Part shown: positions 52,055 to 58,984 of the stretch, piece by piece
How positions within the stretch are numbered: the stretch's first letter is position 1
Layout: every line of letters begins with the position of its first letter
From: an uncultured Bacteroidales bacterium
GTDB lineage: Bacteria > Bacteroidota > Bacteroidia > Bacteroidales > F082
Reading direction: 5' to 3'
DNA: 64,000 nt
Assembly (NCBI GenBank): GCA_900315175.1
Contig: OMYA01000008.1
Location: forward strand, 93,174 to 157,173
The notes under the pieces: generated by a model
What the model saw: the letters and a program-made list of their open reading frames with translations, nothing else
Told to the model about the DNA's origin: nothing
Database searches by the model: none
Position numbers and translations under genes: made by a program

Positions 52055-53527
52055 TTATTTATCAAATTCTTCAATTTCCTTCACGATATTCTCAATCAAT
52101 CTTTCCTTGAGGTCGTAAAGGTCGTCGGAGATGTCGCATTTGTAGTAGTGCGGGTTGATGAGACGTTTCTCAGTCTCGTCGAGATGCTCAAGATTATCAA
52201 GGTAATACGCACGTTTCTCTTGAATCGGGATGTCTTCGAGAATCACTTTGCCGTCTTTCATCACCTGCGGCTGCAAAATACGATATTCATATTTTCCGGC
52301 AGGGAATGTTGTCGATTTCAGGCGGTCGTTCTCGTCACGAAGAGTTATCTCCTCATGATTCTCGATGGCTTGTGCAAGCTTGTCGCCACGCAGACAGGTG
52401 ACATCGACCTTAAACTTGTTGTTTCTAATGATGCGGTAGGTGATCTGGAATCCAGGATTGATGAGCTTGCTGCTTTCCTCCGAGCGCTTCAAAACGGGCA
52501 TGTCGTCGACTTGGACGAGCTTGTAGACGTTGCCGAAACAAGGGTTGTGTTTGCTTGTCGCGATGGCATCGCCTACGCCGTAGCTGTCGACCTTGCAGCC
52601 TTGGCGCTCCAATTCTAATATCAGATATTCGTCTAACGCGTTGGTGGCGAATATCTTACAGTTCTTAAGACCAGCTTCGTCGAGTATGTCGCGTGCTTTT
52701 ATTGAGAGGTAGGTGAGGTCGCCGCTGTCGAGACGGATTCCGTAGCCGTAAGGGTAGGAGTCGTCTATTCCATTGGCTTTGAACGCCTTGATGGCGTTTT
52801 TGAGGCCGCATTTCAGCGTGTCGTATGTGTCGACGAGGAGTATCAGCACCTCGTTTTTGTGAGTCTTGATATATTTGTCGAACGCTTCGTATTCGCCTTT
52901 CACTGTCGGGCCGAACGAGGTGACGTAGCTGTGCGCCATCGTTCCTGATGCCGGGAAACCGAACTCCACGCCGGTGACAATGTTTGAGGTGTTCTGACAG
53001 CCTCCTATATATGCCGCTTTCCCGCCGTAGATGGCAGCCCATGGGCCGTGAGCGCGACGGCTTCCGAACTCGCTGATAGGCTTGGTGGTGCTGCGTGTCA
53101 CACGCGACGCCTTGGTGGCCACCGCCATCTGATGGTTCATGATGCAAAGCATAGGCGTCTCAAGCACTTGCGCCTCGATGATAGGACCTTCGACGGTGAT
53201 GATAGGCTCTTTAGGAAACGCTATCTCGCCCTCCCGCATGGCATAGATGTTGCCCGTGAACTTCATCGTGGCGAAATATTTGCGCACTTCTTCATATTCA
53301 TCGCCTGGCAGGAACTGCTCGAAGAAACTCTCGTCGGCTTTTCCGAGGCCTTCCACCATCTTCAGCACCTCGCGCACACCACTGACGACCGCCCAGTTGT
53401 TCGTATCCGGAGCCTTGCGGTAGAAGAGGTTGAAAACAGCGCGTTTGTCCTTCATCCCATTGTCGTAGAACGACTTGCCCATCGTATACTGATACTTGTC
53501 GGAGCAATAAGAAGTGTTCAATTCCAT
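52055..53527 (-). CDS. pncB: Nicotinate phosphoribosyltransferase
   Basis: 490 aa. Makes nicotinate mononucleotide from nicotinate and PRPP for NAD salvage. Start MELNTSYCSDKYQYTMGKSF; active-site regions EFGSRRAHGPWAAIYGGKAA (phosphate/PRPP), GTMAHSYVTSFGP (His of autophosphorylation) and YGIRLDSGDLTYLSIKARDI. It belongs to the longer pncB class. A GTG nine bases further upstream also opens the frame; ATG 53527 is preferred. Promoter TATAACTTTGCA lies about 17 bases before. Confidence 0.93.
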   Translation of the reverse strand: MELNTSYCSDKYQYTMGKSFYDNGMKDKRAVFNLFYRKAPDTNNWAVVSGVREVLKMVEGLGKADESFFEQFLPGDEYEEVRKYFATMKFTGNIYAMREGEIAFPKEPIITVEGPIIEAQVLETPMLCIMNHQMAVATKASRVTRSTTKPISEFGSRRAHGPWAAIYGGKAAYIGGCQNTSNIVTGVEFGFPASGTMAHSYVTSFGPTVKGEYEAFDKYIKTHKNEVLILLVDTYDTLKCGLKNAIKAFKANGIDDSYPYGYGIRLDSGDLTYLSIKARDILDEAGLKNCKIFATNALDEYLILELERQGCKVDSYGVGDAIATSKHNPCFGNVYKLVQVDDMPVLKRSEESSKLINPGFQITYRIIRNNKFKVDVTCLRGDKLAQAIENHEEITLRDENDRLKSTTFPAGKYEYRILQPQVMKDGKVILEDIPIQEKRAYYLDNLEHLDETEKRLINPHYYKCDISDDLYDLKERLIENIVKEIEEFDK

Positions 53528-53681
53528 GATAATCACTAATTTTTTGCAAAGTTATAACATTTTCTCACAGATTTCACAGATTTCAAGGATTTTTTCCATT
53601 TTGTTCTTCCACAAGGATTTGGTTTGCTAAAACAAACGGATTTCGCACTGCCGTTTCCGTGATTTAGACCGATTCGTTCCC

Positions 53682-53780
53682 GTCATTTCGACCGACCGAA
53701 GGGAGTGGAGAAATCCTCAAATAACGTTAATAATTGAATGATTTCGTAAAACAAGGATTTCTCGACAAGCTCGAAATGAC
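53682..53780 (+). repeat. Palindromic element, copy E (between pncB and the DMT gene)
   Basis: 99 bp: outer ends GTCATTTCGA and TCGAAATGAC, inner ends GAGAAATCC and GGATTTCTCGA, loop about 35 bases. GTCAT-outside order. The divergent gap 53528-53855 holds, besides this, two small hairpins (GTTTG/CAAAC near 53621-53637 and AAACGG/CCGTTT near 53634-53656) and the DMT promoter, but no gene. Confidence 0.9.
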
Positions 53781-53855
53781 GATTTTGTTCTCGTCATTAT
53801 TAATGTTAACATTATCAAAAAATTAGTATTTTTGCGCCTTAATTTTGAAATAACC

Positions 53856-54836
53856 ATGTTTCTAGGAGAGCTGATAGCTTTATTCGTTGCTGTTTCGTGG
53901 ACTGCCACCGCTTTGTTTGCTGAGGTCGGCTCGAAGCGTATGGGCTCGTTGCCGTTCAACACAATAAGAATGACGATGTCGCTTGTGCTTCTTGTGCTTA
54001 CTTTATGGTTCGTGATGGGTGTGCCGTATCCTCGTCATGCTGATGGCGGCACATGGCTGTGGTTGCTTCTCTCGGGTTTGGTCGGCTATGTTATCGGCGA
54101 CTACTGTCTGATGCAAGGATACATCCATATCGGCTCGCGTTTCGGCCAGCTTTTCATGACACTTTCGGCACCTACGGCGGCTATCACCGGAAGGATATTG
54201 CTTGGCGAGCACATGCGGCCTGTTGCCATTATTGGAATGATAATAACGTTAAGCGGTATTGCTTTGTCGATATTGTCGAAAAGTGACGGTTCTGAGAAAC
54301 AGAAATTGCATTTCAAGCTGCCTGCGAGAGGTATCTTTTATGCGGCTATGGCTGGAATCTGCCAGGGTTTCGGTCTGGTGCTAAGCAAGGTCGGCCTGAC
54401 GCATTACGATGCGGCTCTCGCGGCTTTGAATATCGCGCAAGACTCTGTCTTTGAAGGCGCTATCTTGCCGTTGCCGGTGAGCGTCAGCGTGCCCATTGCC
54501 GCCACCACGATTCGCGCTTACATCGGTTTGACGGGCTTTTTCCTGGCTTTGATAATCTTCAACAAAGACGGACTGAAGCAGCTGCATCATGCTGTCAACG
54601 ACCGCAAGGCGATGTGGTGTGTGCTGGCGTCGACCATCTTCGGGCCTTTCATCGGTGTCAGCGCATCGTTGCTTGCCACCCAGTACACCTCGACGGGCAT
54701 CGCGCAGACGCTATTCGCCCTCACGCCAATCCTCATCATCGCTCCGGCGGCGATACTTTTCCATCAGAAAGTGACGGTCCGCGAAGTCATCGGCGCGGTT
54801 ATCAGCGTTGCTGGAGTGTGTTTGTTTTTTGTTTAA
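53856..54836 (+). CDS. DMT-family permease (two EamA domains)
   Basis: 326 aa, ten helices in two EamA repeats (FLGELIALFVAVSWTATALF at the start, AGICQGFGLVLSKVGLTHYD in the middle), with the repeat ends RILLGEHMRPVAIIGMIITL and HQKVTVREVIGAVISVAGVC. Metabolite exporter of unknown substrate. The frame opens at a TTG in the -7 box (TATTTTTG, 53827-53834); ATG 53856 is chosen. Confidence 0.85.
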   Translation: MFLGELIALFVAVSWTATALFAEVGSKRMGSLPFNTIRMTMSLVLLVLTLWFVMGVPYPRHADGGTWLWLLLSGLVGYVIGDYCLMQGYIHIGSRFGQLFMTLSAPTAAITGRILLGEHMRPVAIIGMIITLSGIALSILSKSDGSEKQKLHFKLPARGIFYAAMAGICQGFGLVLSKVGLTHYDAALAALNIAQDSVFEGAILPLPVSVSVPIAATTIRAYIGLTGFFLALIIFNKDGLKQLHHAVNDRKAMWCVLASTIFGPFIGVSASLLATQYTSTGIAQTLFALTPILIIAPAAILFHQKVTVREVIGAVISVAGVCLFFV

Positions 54837-54847
54837 AACCTTAGATT

Positions 54848-55411
54848 ATGACCGAGCGCCATCCATTACAGCCATTTCTGCCAGCTAATGCGAAAGTGTT
54901 GTTTTTAGGCAGTTTTCCGCCGCCGAAGAAGCGCTGGTGCATGGAGTTCTATTACCCGAATTTTCTGAACGACCATTGGCGTCTGGAGGGCGAGATCTGG
55001 TTTCACGACAAGAACCATTTTGTCGATTTGGAGCGTAAATGCTTCAAAAAAGATGAGATCATCGCCTTTTTAAATGAAAAAGGGATAGCGTTTTTCGACA
55101 CTGCAATGGCTGTCAACCGATTGAAAGACAATGCTTCTGATGCTTTTCTTGAAATAGTTGAGAGAACCGATATCAGGGCTTTGTTGGCGAAGATGCCGCA
55201 ATGCAAAGCCATTGCCACGACAGGGGAGAAGGCTACCGTTGAAGTCTGTGGATATTTCAATATTAGTGAAATTCCAGCGCCGAATGCTAAAATAACAATG
55301 GAAAAAGACCTTGTTTTATACCGTTTGCCGTCATCATCGCGAGCTTATCCGTTGGCGTTTGAGAAGAAAGCGGAGTCGTATCGGAAGATGTTTGAAGAGG
55401 TTTTAAGCTGA
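54848..55411 (+). CDS. Uracil-DNA glycosylase superfamily protein
   Basis: 187 aa. KVLFLGSFPPPKKRWCMEFY corresponds to the first catalytic motif of the UDG fold, and LPSSSRAYPL near 158-167 to the second, His-less in this subfamily. Probably removes deaminated bases from DNA, but the target base is uncertain. Eleven bases after the DMT gene, so co-transcribed. Overlaps the small membrane protein gene by nine bases, tail to tail. Confidence 0.75.
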   Translation: MTERHPLQPFLPANAKVLFLGSFPPPKKRWCMEFYYPNFLNDHWRLEGEIWFHDKNHFVDLERKCFKKDEIIAFLNEKGIAFFDTAMAVNRLKDNASDAFLEIVERTDIRALLAKMPQCKAIATTGEKATVEVCGYFNISEIPAPNAKITMEKDLVLYRLPSSSRAYPLAFEKKAESYRKMFEEVLS

Positions 55412-55672
55412 TGCCAGCGCTGTCATAAGCAGCAAAACCAGCAATGCTATTGTAACAATCGCCAGTATGCTTCCGAGGCATCCCCAGTTGCGGTCGCCCT
55501 CAGGCAGTTTATCTGATAAAAGGCAGAAAATCAGGCCTATGAAAGGTGTGAACAGCACCGACAGGAAGAACGTCCAGCCGAAGCCGATGCGGCGACGGGC
55601 GCCGACCAGTCCTACTAAAGCGGCGACAAAAGTGTCGGAAATAAGACCGAAAAGTAATAATGTGAAAGCCAT
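55403..55672 (-). CDS. Small membrane protein, unknown function
   Basis: 89 aa, three hydrophobic segments: about 1-22 (MAFTLLLFGLISDTFVAALV), 30-52 (GWTFFLSVLFTPFIGLIFCL) and 65-88 (GSILAIVTIALLVLLLMTAL), with an ARRR basic turn after the first. Not recognised, but its promoter (TATATTTTTGCA about 19 bases upstream of ATG) and clean start support a real gene. Confidence 0.65.
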   Translation of the reverse strand: MAFTLLLFGLISDTFVAALVGLVGARRRIGFGWTFFLSVLFTPFIGLIFCLLSDKLPEGDRNWGCLGSILAIVTIALLVLLLMTALASA

Positions 55673-55738
55673 AATGATTAAAATTTTTGCAAAAATATAA
55701 TTTTTTCAAAAACTTCTTGACAAATCGAAAAATTTTTG

Positions 55739-55746
55739 TAATTTTG
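55739..55746 (+). promoter_or_regulatory. Promoter of the predicted small RNA
   Basis: TAATTTTG with TTG at 55717-55719, spacing 19, fits the Bacteroidetes consensus. Transcription would start near 55751. Confidence 0.65.
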
Positions 55747-55750
55747 CCAA

Positions 55751-55911
55751 GTTTGGAACGCCTAGGCCCTCGCATCTTGCTTAATTGTGCGTTGGGTAGC
55801 TAACAGACAGGCTGAGCAAGCAGCTTCGTAACTTGGGCAACTACGATATAACGAGGATCGGGATGAGAGAATACCGGAAATAACCAGGACTCTTTAGATC
55901 CTCGTTTTTAT
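55751..55911 (+). ncRNA. Structured small RNA, 6S-like or Bacteroidales-1-like
   Basis: About 160 nt between a promoter and a terminator, with no open frame of note. Pairings visible: palindrome GCCTAGGC (55760-55767); CTTGCT with AGCAAG (55785-55820 region); TCGTA with TACGA closing a loop with TTGGGCAA; and the final stem ACGAGGATC (55851-55859) with GATCCTCGT (55897-55905) followed by T-rich sequence. The early CCTCG could also pair with the CGAGG of the final stem. The size, standalone position and promoter-terminator frame suit the Bacteroidales-1 motif or a 6S RNA; I cannot decide between these or exclude a novel RNA. Confidence 0.55.
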
Positions 55912-56002
55912 TTTATGGTGTTCACTTCAATAATGTATTTCTTCATCATTTTCTAAAGATTAAAAGATTTCAAAAATAGCGTTGAATTCCTTGGTTGCAA
56001 AA

Positions 56003-56207
56003 TTAAGTCGTAATTCCTTCTGTGTCAAGGATTTTAGTGTTAAATTTTGTTAACAATTCGGGCCAGGGTACGGTCGACTTTTTTTCTTTTACCTCGATTT
56101 TGTTAACACAGTATTGAATATGTTTGTTATCTGTACGTATTCCGATTGTTAGTTTGACTTTAAAGTTTAAATAATCCACACTCTCATTGATAAAATCATA
56201 GTATAAA
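56003..56207 (-). pseudogene. C-terminal gene remnant cut at the left direct repeat
   Basis: About 67 codons open on the minus strand with protein-like content (YYDFINESVDYLNFKVKLTI, then VKEKKSTVPWPELLTKFNTK to a TAA) but no start codon in frame. The frame runs into the left 300-bp repeat and hits a stop a few codons inside it. It looks like the end of a gene whose front was removed when the repeat arrived. No family recognised. The stretch 55912-56002 shows nothing but a 13-codon frame (MMKKYIIEVNTIK). Confidence 0.4.
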
Positions 56208-56502
56208 TATACTGAAAATCCTTGTCAGTCAAGCGGAAAAGTGTTAAAAAATTTAACAAAAAGTTCAATATTTTGCAAGAAATCAAACTTTTTTGTCTCT
56301 CGCAGATATCGCAGATATTGCGGAAATGTTCTTCCACGATTTTTATCTCTCAGATGTCCGCTAAAGCGAGCTGGCAGATTTCGCAGAAAGGAGAGTTGTT
56401 TTTTTTTATGTCCACTGACGATAAACTTGTGAGATTACAAAACGAGCTCATTTAGCTTATTATACCTTCTATTAAACTATTAAGCTAATAAGCTAATAAG
56501 CT
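56207..56502. repeat. Direct repeat, left copy (about 296 bp)
   Basis: Starts AAATATACTGAAAATCCTT and ends in an array of AATAAGCT units; about nine-tenths identical by eye to 57427-57728 and in the same orientation. It contains CAGATATCGCAGATATTGCG, a CCGCTAAAGCG palindrome, and AT-rich ends. No convincing gene. After it, 56503-56547 is only AT-rich AAGCT repeats. Confidence 0.88.
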
Positions 56503-56547
56503 AATAAGCTATTAAACTATTAAGCTTATAAGCTAATAATCTAAAAA

Positions 56548-57396
56548 TCACAAAATTTCCAAAATCTTCTCTTTCTCGAAATTAAGTTTTGAGAACGCGA
56601 ACATCTTTTTGCCGAGGTCTTTTAATGAAGCTCCGATATGATATACTTCGTCGTCGATAATCAGAAATCTGTCGTGGGAATTCTTGAAAGCCTTAATATC
56701 TATTGGCTGATACTGCGTATTATGTTTTTGCAAATCGAGTTTCAGATCTTTTGAAAGATTTGCTGTGTAAATGGTAGCTTTTACGCCATCATTTCGTTTG
56801 TTTAGTATTGTTAATACAGACTCGTCGATGTAGTTGTCGATAAGGATGATTTCGTGCTTTGCTCTTCTGATTAAATCTGATGCAAACACGTAAGCGTCAA
56901 ATATCTGGCCATCATAGAAGACACCTTCATGAGGCGGAAGCTGGCCTTTGACTATGGTGTCGAGTTCTTCAGTTTTCTTTTTCAGATAAAACACCTCTTC
57001 CTCGACTTTATCAACTCTGACATTTAGTGCGTTAGCTTTAATAATATGGTTTTTTATAATGACATTAGCCCATTTGCGAAACTCGACTCCTTTCTGCGAT
57101 TTAACGCGATATCCGACAGAAATAATAACATCCAAATTATAATAATCTACTTGATAGGTTTTTCCGTCGGAAGCAGTTGTTGCAAAATTTGCAACAACTG
57201 CGTAAGGCTTTAATTCTCCTTCTTTGAATATATTTTTTATATGCCTTGATATTGTTGACTTATCGCGTTGATAAAGCGTTGACAAATTATCTAATGTAAG
57301 CCACAAAGTCTCATTTTCCAATACGACTTCCATATTGATCGAGCTATCCGGCTGATAAAGCACAATTTCGCTATTATTTTTATTTACTGGTACCAT
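56548..57396 (-). CDS. RhuM-type protein with PLD-like C-terminal part
   Basis: 282 aa. Residues about 1-125 match the RhuM family: LWLTLDNLSTLYQRDKSTIS (helix-turn-helix-like), YYNLDVIISVGYRVKSQKGV and EFRKWANVIIKNHIIK. The name comes from a Salmonella island gene; function is not settled. After a coiled-coil linker, residues about 185-265 look like a phospholipase-D-like unit with a single HDRFLIIDD motif. RhuM genes are often seen beside type I restriction genes, as here, divergent from them. Its -7 box (TATATTTTTGC) straddles the edge of the right direct repeat. Confidence 0.72.
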   Translation of the reverse strand: MVPVNKNNSEIVLYQPDSSINMEVVLENETLWLTLDNLSTLYQRDKSTISRHIKNIFKEGELKPYAVVANFATTASDGKTYQVDYYNLDVIISVGYRVKSQKGVEFRKWANVIIKNHIIKANALNVRVDKVEEEVFYLKKKTEELDTIVKGQLPPHEGVFYDGQIFDAYVFASDLIRRAKHEIILIDNYIDESVLTILNKRNDGVKATIYTANLSKDLKLDLQKHNTQYQPIDIKAFKNSHDRFLIIDDEVYHIGASLKDLGKKMFAFSKLNFEKEKILEIL

Positions 57397-57426
57397 ATTT
57401 TTTAATTTTTAGAAACCTTGCTGCAA

Positions 57427-57728
57427 AAATATACTGAAAATCCTTAACTGTCAAGCGGAAAAGTGTTAAAAAATTTTAACAAAAGGTTCATTTTTCTGCA
57501 AGAAATTAAACTTTTTTGTCTCTCGCAGATATCGCAGATATCGCGGAAATGATCTTCCACGATTTTTATCTCTCAGATGCCCGCTAAAGCGAGCTGGCAG
57601 ATTTCGCAGAGAGGAGAGTTGGTTTCTTTTTTTATGTCCACTGACGATAAACTTGTGAGATTACAAAACGGGCTCATTTAGCTTATTATACCTTCTATTA
57701 AACTATTAAGCTAATAAGCTAATAAGCT
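57427..57728. repeat. Direct repeat, right copy (about 302 bp)
   Basis: Same orientation as 56207-56502 and matching from AAATATACTGAAAATCCTT to AATAAGCTAATAAGCT, with scattered substitutions and small indels. The two copies bracket the rhuM-like gene, so recombination between them would excise it as a 1.2-kb circle. The rest of the gap to 57828 holds only the promoter of the next gene. Confidence 0.88.
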
Positions 57729-57796
57729 GAAAAAACGGAAATGTTAAAAAAATTTTACAAAAAGTGCTCAAAAATGAAATAGGTGAGAAAATTTTG

Positions 57797-57804
57797 TATT
57801 TTTG
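57797..57804 (+). promoter_or_regulatory. -7 box of the restriction-modification operon
   Basis: TATTTTTG, 24 bases before the ATG of the first gene. No other box was noticed between the following four genes, so they are likely one transcript. Confidence 0.6.
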
Positions 57805-57828
57805 TAGGGTCGTAAAACAATTCTATAT

Positions 57829-58908
57829 ATGAATACTGATTTGTATAAGTCTTTGTTGGAAAGATACCATAATTGGGTGATTGCCAGTGCTGATACGGTC
57901 GTTGAAGAAAGCAAAGAAAGAGAGAAGCTTTGTGAACGTGTGCGCTCATATACTTCAGATAATTTATTGAGTCTAACAGAAGAAGGTCTTTATGACCTTA
58001 TGGCTAATCTATGGGCAATGAGGCTTTGGGGCAACAAACAGTATTATGTCAATGAGGTGATAAAAAACAATGGAATGGAATTGTTGCGACATCAATTGCA
58101 CAACTTGTTGTATGGACAAGCTGATATAGTAAAACGCTGGGATGATTTTCGCAATAAAGTAAAAGGTATTGGCCCTGCAATTATGAGCGAATTGTTGTGC
58201 AAGCTTTATCCAACACAATACGTATTGTGGAATAGCAAGGCATATAACGGTTTTATAGCATTGTCAATACCTAAAGTGCCAAAGTCAAATGTCGGTATTG
58301 ACGGTAAAAGGTATGCCTATTTATCTGAAGTTGGACGCGAATTGATTGCCAAAGCGCAAGAATGGGGCTATAAAGAAATAAACGACCTTATGGCTTTGGA
58401 CTACTTTATTTGGCAAGAAATGCAAGATATTGCTCCGACAGCGATAACTGTTGACAAATCTGATACAGTGGAGATTTCCAAGAAGGAGGAAAAGTTTACC
58501 CACAATGATATTCGGGATATGATCAAGGAGATAGGCAACTTGTTGGGATTCAATGCCGATGTTGAGAAAAAGGTAGCTGATGGTGCTGTGGTGGATGCTG
58601 TTTGGGAGGTGCTTATCGGAAATATGGGTCGAGTGATTTATGTTTTTGAAGTGCAAACAGCAGGCTCGATTGATAGTCTGATTCTTAACCTGATGAAAGC
58701 CAAAACCAATAACAAAGCGGTTCAAGGTATTGTGGCTGTGAGTGATGAGAAACAACTGGAAAAGATAAAGAAAGAGGCAGCCTCTTTGCCTATCAAAAAC
58801 GACATTCGTTATTGGAATTACAAAGAGGTGATAGACGTATATAACTCGTTGTCTTCGGCATTTGAATCGATTAATCGGTTGGGACTGGTGCCGGATGGGA
58901 TCAAGTAA
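57829..58908 (+). CDS. HhH-containing protein with PD-(D/E)XK-like C-terminal domain, linked to type I RM
   Basis: 359 aa, no named family recognised. Residues about 105-135 resemble a helix-hairpin-helix: VKGIGPAIMSELLCKLYPTQ followed by YVLWNSKA, as in DNA-glycosylase-like folds. Residues about 230-315 look like a restriction-type nuclease: IGNLLGFNADVEKKVADGAV, then VDAVW (Asp about 256), YVFEVQTAGSID (E-x-Q at about 274-276), then a helix with KAKTNNKAVQGIVAVSDEK. The ExQ in place of ExK is known in several PD-(D/E)XK groups. It precedes hsdR by 76 bases and shares the apparent promoter. It may be an accessory nuclease or regulator of the system; this is inference. Confidence 0.5.
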   Translation: MNTDLYKSLLERYHNWVIASADTVVEESKEREKLCERVRSYTSDNLLSLTEEGLYDLMANLWAMRLWGNKQYYVNEVIKNNGMELLRHQLHNLLYGQADIVKRWDDFRNKVKGIGPAIMSELLCKLYPTQYVLWNSKAYNGFIALSIPKVPKSNVGIDGKRYAYLSEVGRELIAKAQEWGYKEINDLMALDYFIWQEMQDIAPTAITVDKSDTVEISKKEEKFTHNDIRDMIKEIGNLLGFNADVEKKVADGAVVDAVWEVLIGNMGRVIYVFEVQTAGSIDSLILNLMKAKTNNKAVQGIVAVSDEKQLEKIKKEAASLPIKNDIRYWNYKEVIDVYNSLSSAFESINRLGLVPDGIK

Positions 58909-58984
58909 TAGTCCTTGAAATATAAACAAAGGAAATGGTATTGATAATGATTAAAAACTTCCGATAATATAAATTATCACGAAC

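Noticed and set aside
55751..55911. SRP RNA (4.5S) as identity of the small RNA
   Set aside because: The conserved SRP tip with its GGAA tetraloop and symmetric bulges could not be matched.
55928..55968. 13-codon minus-strand frame MMKKYIIEVNTIK after a TATTTTTG-like box
   Set aside because: Too short to support; it runs into the small-RNA terminator.
56222..56455. Open frames of 63-77 codons in the left direct repeat
   Set aside because: The frames are not kept in the right copy and have no promoter; composition follows the repeat.
56360..56455. A 34-35 codon minus-strand frame (MSSFCNLTSLSSVDI... ) present in both direct repeats
   Set aside because: The one length change between copies keeps the frame, which is curious, but the few substitutions change amino acids and no promoter is seen; left as non-coding.
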